Shown here in pieces: positions 60,401 to 64,000 of a stretch of DNA of 64,000 nt. Position numbers and translations under genes: made by a program. Source of the DNA: Pinus tabuliformis (lineage: Eukaryota > Streptophyta > Pinopsida > Pinales > Pinaceae); contig CM062820.1 in the NCBI GenBank assembly GCA_031772625.1, forward strand, positions 319,703,599 through 319,767,598, in the 5' to 3' direction. Position 1 is the stretch's first letter. Every line of letters begins with the position of its first letter. The notes below the pieces were generated by a model that had not been told where the DNA came from, ran no database searches, and worked only from the letters and a program-made list of their open reading frames with translations.

Positions 60401-61215
60401 ACCAAGGTATATAAATACTAAGATAAATATTATAAACCTTAAAATAAACATGGTTGACCATGGTGGATTTCCATATTGAGAAAATCCTTGTCACAATGTA
60501 ATGTTGGACCATGGTTGACCATGTTTGGCCGTGATTGATTTTCATATCGAGACAATCTTTGTCACCATGTGACGTTGGACCATGGTTGATTTTCATATTA
60601 CGACAACCATTGTCACAATGCGACATTCAACCACAGTGGACCATAGTTGACCATGGTTGGCTCTGATTGACCATGATTGATATTATAAACTCAAGGGAAT
60701 AATAAACCCAAGGGATTGATATTATCAACCCGAGGGATTAACATGAAAACCCTAAGGGATTATGAACCAAAGGGAATAATACTAAACTCAATTTACCAAT
60801 ATTATAAACCTAAGGTATATAAACCCCAAGATAAATATTATAAACACTAAATTAAGCATGGTTGACCATGGTTGATTTTCATATTGAGACAATCCTTGTC
60901 ACAATGCGACATTGGACCATGGTTGGCCATGCTTAATCGTGGTTGATTTTCATATCAAAACAATCTTTATCACAATGCGACGTTTGACCATGAATGACCA
61001 TGGATGACAATGATTGATTTTATAAAACATGGTTGAACATGGTTGACGAAGGTCATGATTGACCATGATTGACAATGGTTGACCATGATTATCATATTGA
61101 GACAATATTTGTCATAATGTGATGTTTGACCATGGTTGAGAATATGATTGATTTTCATATTGAGACAATCTTTGTCACAATGAGACGATCAACCATAGTT
61201 GACCATGATTGGCTT
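57430..61215. repeat. Composite minisatellite/satellite array (TTGACCATGG, spacer, AAACCC modules)
   Basis: Three modules alternate for ~3.8 kb: (a) runs of the 10-mer TTGACCATGG; (b) a ~50-bp block near TTTCATATTGAGACAATC and TTGTCACAATGCGACGTTGG; (c) stretches of AAACCCAAGGGATTAAT/ATAAACCCTAAGATAAAT. The join AAATAAACATGGTTGACC recurs at about 57,772, 58,185, 58,455, 59,035, 59,463, 59,866, 60,445 and 60,850. The last spacings are 580, 428, 403, 579 and 405 bp, giving a ~983-1008 bp higher-order unit. I do not recognise a named satellite. Minus-strand open frames here are repeat artefacts. Confidence 0.9.
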
Positions 61216-61246
61216 TTTATATATATATCTATATTATTATAAATTA

Positions 61247-61249
<3 letters not shown>

Positions 61250-61287
<38 letters not shown>
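61250..61287. repeat. (TA)n microsatellite
   Basis: A TA run directly right of the composite array, preceded by a shorter one near 61,217-61,240. It marks the array's right boundary. Confidence 0.9.
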
Positions 61288-61289
<2 letters not shown>

Positions 61290-61954
61290 AAATAAGTTAT
61301 TCCAAAACATATTTGCAACCGAGTTTCCAGGACAAAGGTCCTATTTTAGTCTGTGTATATTTTCGTTTCAAGAAAAAAGTGGAGAGATTGTTGATGCTTT
61401 CCTAAATTCAAATTACTTTTTGAGAACTGTTCAGCTGCTCTACATTCATTATTCAGTATAAAATAATATTACAATTTAATAATATTCAACATTTGCTAAC
61501 AGTAATAGAAGTAGATCAAATCTCCCAACAAGAAATCTGCTACAAGCTATTTAGCTAAGTAGCTTGCATGTTTTTGTTGGAATTTCACCGTGGACATTAT
61601 TATTCCTTTCCTACAGACCACACAATTCCTTGAAGCTTGCTTTGTCAACCATACATCAATGACAATAAATAAGCGACCTTTCTTCGGCATACTTCGATCG
61701 TTGTTGATATATCGTACTGCTTCTCAGTCACGCAATCAGAAATGTAAACCTGATTGTCATTAAAACTAGCAGTTGTCCCAAAAGGTACAAAGAGAGGCCG
61801 ATAGGATTATTAAATTGGAATTGTTGAATTTTTCCAGAAGAGTTAATTGGTTTGTGGAAAAACTTGTTTTCTTAGACTGGATCATTGTGCAATTACTTTT
61901 CTTTAGATGTTTTGTTTATATCTATATTACAAGGAACACATTGAATGTCTTATT
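61290..61954. other. Spacer, nothing firmly recognised
   Basis: Balanced composition without a recognisable gene. A plus-strand open frame at 61,773-61,976 overlaps the last BiP-like exon on the other strand and looks like chance. This is where the remaining BiP exons would lie if the gene copy were complete. They are not found. Confidence 0.5.
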
Positions 61955-63010
61955 TAATTTCTGCTATCCTTACTAATATCCTTTCCATGATTTTTCTTGA
62001 TCAATTTGATGAAATATTCCATTATCCTTTGGTCAAAGTCCTCACCTGCATATTAGTGTACATCCAAGTAAGTTCAAAGCTCAAAAGCCAACCAAAAAAG
62101 TCAATGATAACCACCGTGCACGTATTCAAATTTGTAATGTAAAACTGCCAAACAGAGTTCAGATAGATTACCTCCAAGATGGGTATCATCGTTTGTAGCC
62201 AAAACCTCAAAAACTCCGTTGCCAATAGTCAGAACGCTGATATCAAACATGCCACCGCCAAGATAAAAAACAACAATATTTTTCTCTCCACCCTTCTTGT
62301 CCAAGCCATAAGCTATTGCTGCAGTTGTGGGTTCATTGATAATACAAGCTACATTCAAGCTAGAAATAACACCAGCATCCTTCGTTGCTTGGCGCTGTGC
62401 ATTAGTAAAATAAGTTGCGCAAGCCCACAAGTTAACAGTCACAATTCAGTCAACAATTGGTTACCCACAACCTCATAAAAAAAAGTTGAAAAGAAAGCAT
62501 ACGAGGGACAGTCACCACAACATCCTTTATAGTCTTGCCAAGGAATGCTTCTGCAGTCTCCTTCATCTTAGTCAAAATCATAGCACTGATTTCCTCAGGG
62601 CTAAATACCTTTGTCTCTCCATCTCGTACCTAAACTTGAATATAAGGTTTCCCATCTTTGTTCACAATCTTGTATGGTACCAGTTTCATATCCTTCTGAA
62701 CTTTTTTGTCTTTAAACCTATATAAAACAAATGTTTTCATTTAATTGTGCTCATAAAGTAAAAGTTTTAAATCATTTTCTTGAAGTTTGGAGAGGGAAGA
62801 AATCGAATCCTGATCTGACCCCAACCAGAATGTTGCTCGACCCCTGACTTAACATGCCAATTTCATGACTGGCACCCTTGTGGGTTCAATATCAAGGCGA
62901 GAATTAGACTTGTAATAAATATAATTGTCTAATGAATGGGCATATCAGAGATCAGAGTACTTACTTTCTCCCAATGAGTCTCTTGACATCAAAGATGGTT
63001 CTTTTGGCAT
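61955..63010 (-). pseudogene. BiP (ER-lumenal Hsp70) partial pseudogene, four exons
   Basis: BiP is the Hsp70 chaperone of the ER lumen. Four minus-strand exon relics of its nucleotide-binding domain appear in order: 63,005-62,965 (RTIFDVKRLIGRK); 62,717-62,503 (from '[20 protein letters not shown]' to VVTVP); 62,418-62,172 ('[16 protein letters not shown]', '[20 protein letters not shown]' to THLGG); 62,045-61,955 ('[17 protein letters not shown]'). Introns keep GTAAGT/TAG, a GTAATC donor and a CAG acceptor in matching phase, so it was copied from genomic DNA, not mRNA. Defects: a TAG within the second exon, FDLGGGT changed to FYLGGGM, no clear acceptor before the third exon, a stop ending the fourth. 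The KKGGEKN stretch favours BiP over cytosolic Hsp70. Start, substrate-binding domain and HDEL are absent. Confidence 0.9.
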
Positions 63011-63059
63011 CACTCAAAACAAAGAGGCAGAATTTAAACCAAAATGAGGAGAAAGAAAA

Positions 63060-63515
63060 TAGGATCTGCGACTTGGCAATTGCAATGAGTTCCTCGTTGA
63101 GCCACTTCCGATTCGAAGGCAGTGTAAGAAAGCTGCAATACTGTTGGAGATCCCTGGTATCCATGTGCATACTCTTGACAGCGTTCTTCCTGGCCAGTGC
63201 AAATACAACAACATCCCTACCATCCTCATTCATATAAATCTCGATATTGACCTCATCCTTATAAGGCACTATAGAATTATACATCCTTGAGATCAGATCA
63301 TGCCTGCTCTAAAGCTCCATGGTCGCCAACAAACCCTGCAATTATCAGCACCCGCTGGCATAAAACTTGAAGACATTCTGTCCTTCTTTTAGCAGCAGGG
63401 GAGTATTGTTTCCGTCCCTGGTACCTAATAGTCTAAAATTTTTCTCAAAGCTCTTATCCTTCATTGCAAATTGTGCCGCCCAGGCTAGGGCGATCTGCTC
63501 GTTTCAATCCAGTGT
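63060..63515 (-). pseudogene. CCDC47/DUF1682-family gene fragment
   Basis: On the minus strand 'EQIALAWAAQFAMKDKSFEK' with 'NTPLLLKEGQNVFKFYASGC' (63,503-63,350), 'QGLLATMEL', 'SRHDLISRMYNSIVPYKDEV' (to about 63,250) and 'DVVVFALARKNAVKSMHMDT' to 'RKWLNEELIAIAKSQIL' (to about 63,060) match the plant DUF1682 protein (At5g49945-like). Its animal relative CCDC47 is an ER membrane protein of the PAT complex that assists membrane-protein insertion. Two or three stops interrupt it (near 63,345 and 63,310). The N-terminal membrane region and acidic start are missing, as is the C-terminal half. It runs on, ~50 bp later, into the first BiP-like exon. Confidence 0.8.
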
Positions 63516-63519
63516 AACT

Positions 63520-64000
63520 TTTCAAAGAATAAATTTCATGTGCTAATATAGGGCCACCTTATGCATGTATTGATTGAACTGCCCATGCATGTGCCCTGTC
63601 TTGATCATCCAATCATCCAACTCAAAAAGTACCTCAATATCCGATAGAAGGTTCCTCTCACCGATACCATCTCTCTCATCATGAGTTAATTCTTCCTTGA
63701 TGGTGCCCAGGGTAAGTTCTTGAAAACAAGCAGCTAGTTCCTCCAATATGTGGTGGGTTCATGTACTATTGTGATTAACACATTCTTGATAATATGCAAC
63801 ACCCCTTTTGACCCAGTCTCACTAGTGTGGCATGACAGCTACACAGGGGAGGGAAAAATACCAAGGAGAAGGTGAAAAAGTGATGGGAATGAGACCAAAA
63901 GGGAAAGGTAAGAGCCCTAGGAAAGCATGGTTGGGCCACATCGACATCCCAGACCAAGAAATAATGTCAACTGCAACCCAGTGTGGCTTGGAAAGGGCCA
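63520..64000. other. Window edge, no gene recognised
   Basis: A minus-strand open frame of 67 codons (63,746-63,543) reads MEELAACFQELTLGTIKEEL..., acidic and possibly helical, but matches nothing I know. It could be an upstream piece of the same chimeric locus. The rest has stops in all frames. The locus may continue past the window. Confidence 0.35.

Noticed and set aside
58825-61158. Minus-strand open frames rich in NHGQPW-like words
   Set aside because: Direct translation of the TTGACCATGG repeat array (CCATGGTCAA read in frame). No conserved protein.
61773-61976. Plus-strand frame starting MSQKVQREADRIIKLELL, faintly like an Hsp70 REAERAKRAL block
   Set aside because: On the opposite strand to the BiP exons, with no further Hsp70 similarity. 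Likely coincidence.
63775-63957. Minus-strand open frame of 60 codons with aromatic-rich sequence
   Set aside because: No similarity recognised, and flanked by stops. Treated as chance.

Overview
The window is repeat-dominated nuclear DNA of a large-genome seed plant. A gymnosperm (conifer-like) source is my best guess, because it holds old, nested, slowly decayed Ty3/gypsy and Ty1/copia elements, plant-type BiP, peroxidase, LRR-kinase and DUF1682/CCDC47 gene relics, and long AT-rich spacers. No gene in the window looks whole. The sequence alone does not prove the species.

Layout. 1-1.95 kb is AT-rich spacer. 1.95-4.88 kb is the tail of a copia element followed by two head-to-tail copies of its ~1.35-kb LTR. 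4.88-10.93 kb is a very decayed chromodomain-type gypsy element whose 5' LTR is cut at the copia junction; a gypsy integrase scrap follows (11.2-11.65 kb). 11,793-36,028 is a giant minus-strand gypsy element with 5.2-5.4 kb LTRs, TG...CA ends and a TAGTA target duplication. Its LTRs each carry a ~3.4-kb relic of an unrecognised protein-coding region in the same direction as gag-pol. Its archaeal-type RNase H lies before the reverse transcriptase. A 7.2-kb copia-like element (19,728-26,883, GTTTT duplication) sits inside its RT gene. 36,105-41,422 is the youngest element, a GC-rich chromovirus with 889-bp LTRs and a GTATG duplication, in which I recognise no gag.

42.4-44.6 kb holds relics of host-type genes (class III peroxidase, leucine-rich repeats) and a coiled-coil/G-patch-like coding relic of unknown origin. 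45.9-50.3 kb is a copia element with one visible LTR. 50.8-51.5 kb is a 222-bp tandem triplicate, lying upstream of a tentative minus-strand first exon. 52.65-56.9 kb is a decayed LINE on the minus strand. 57.4-61.2 kb is an unusual composite repeat array built from a TTGACCATGG 10-mer, a conserved spacer and telomere-like AAACCC words, with a higher-order period near 980 bp. 61.95-63.5 kb holds, on the minus strand, a relic of a CCDC47/DUF1682 gene joined to exons of a BiP (ER Hsp70) gene.

Nothing here works as an operon or pathway. The history is one of layered insertions, and LTR divergence by eye orders them: 4.9-10.9 kb gypsy (>20%), then the giant element (~12%), the nested copia (~7%) and the GC-rich chromovirus (~2.4%). 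The most novel items are the coding relic inside the giant LTRs, the composite 10-mer array, and the chimeric ER-protein pseudogene.
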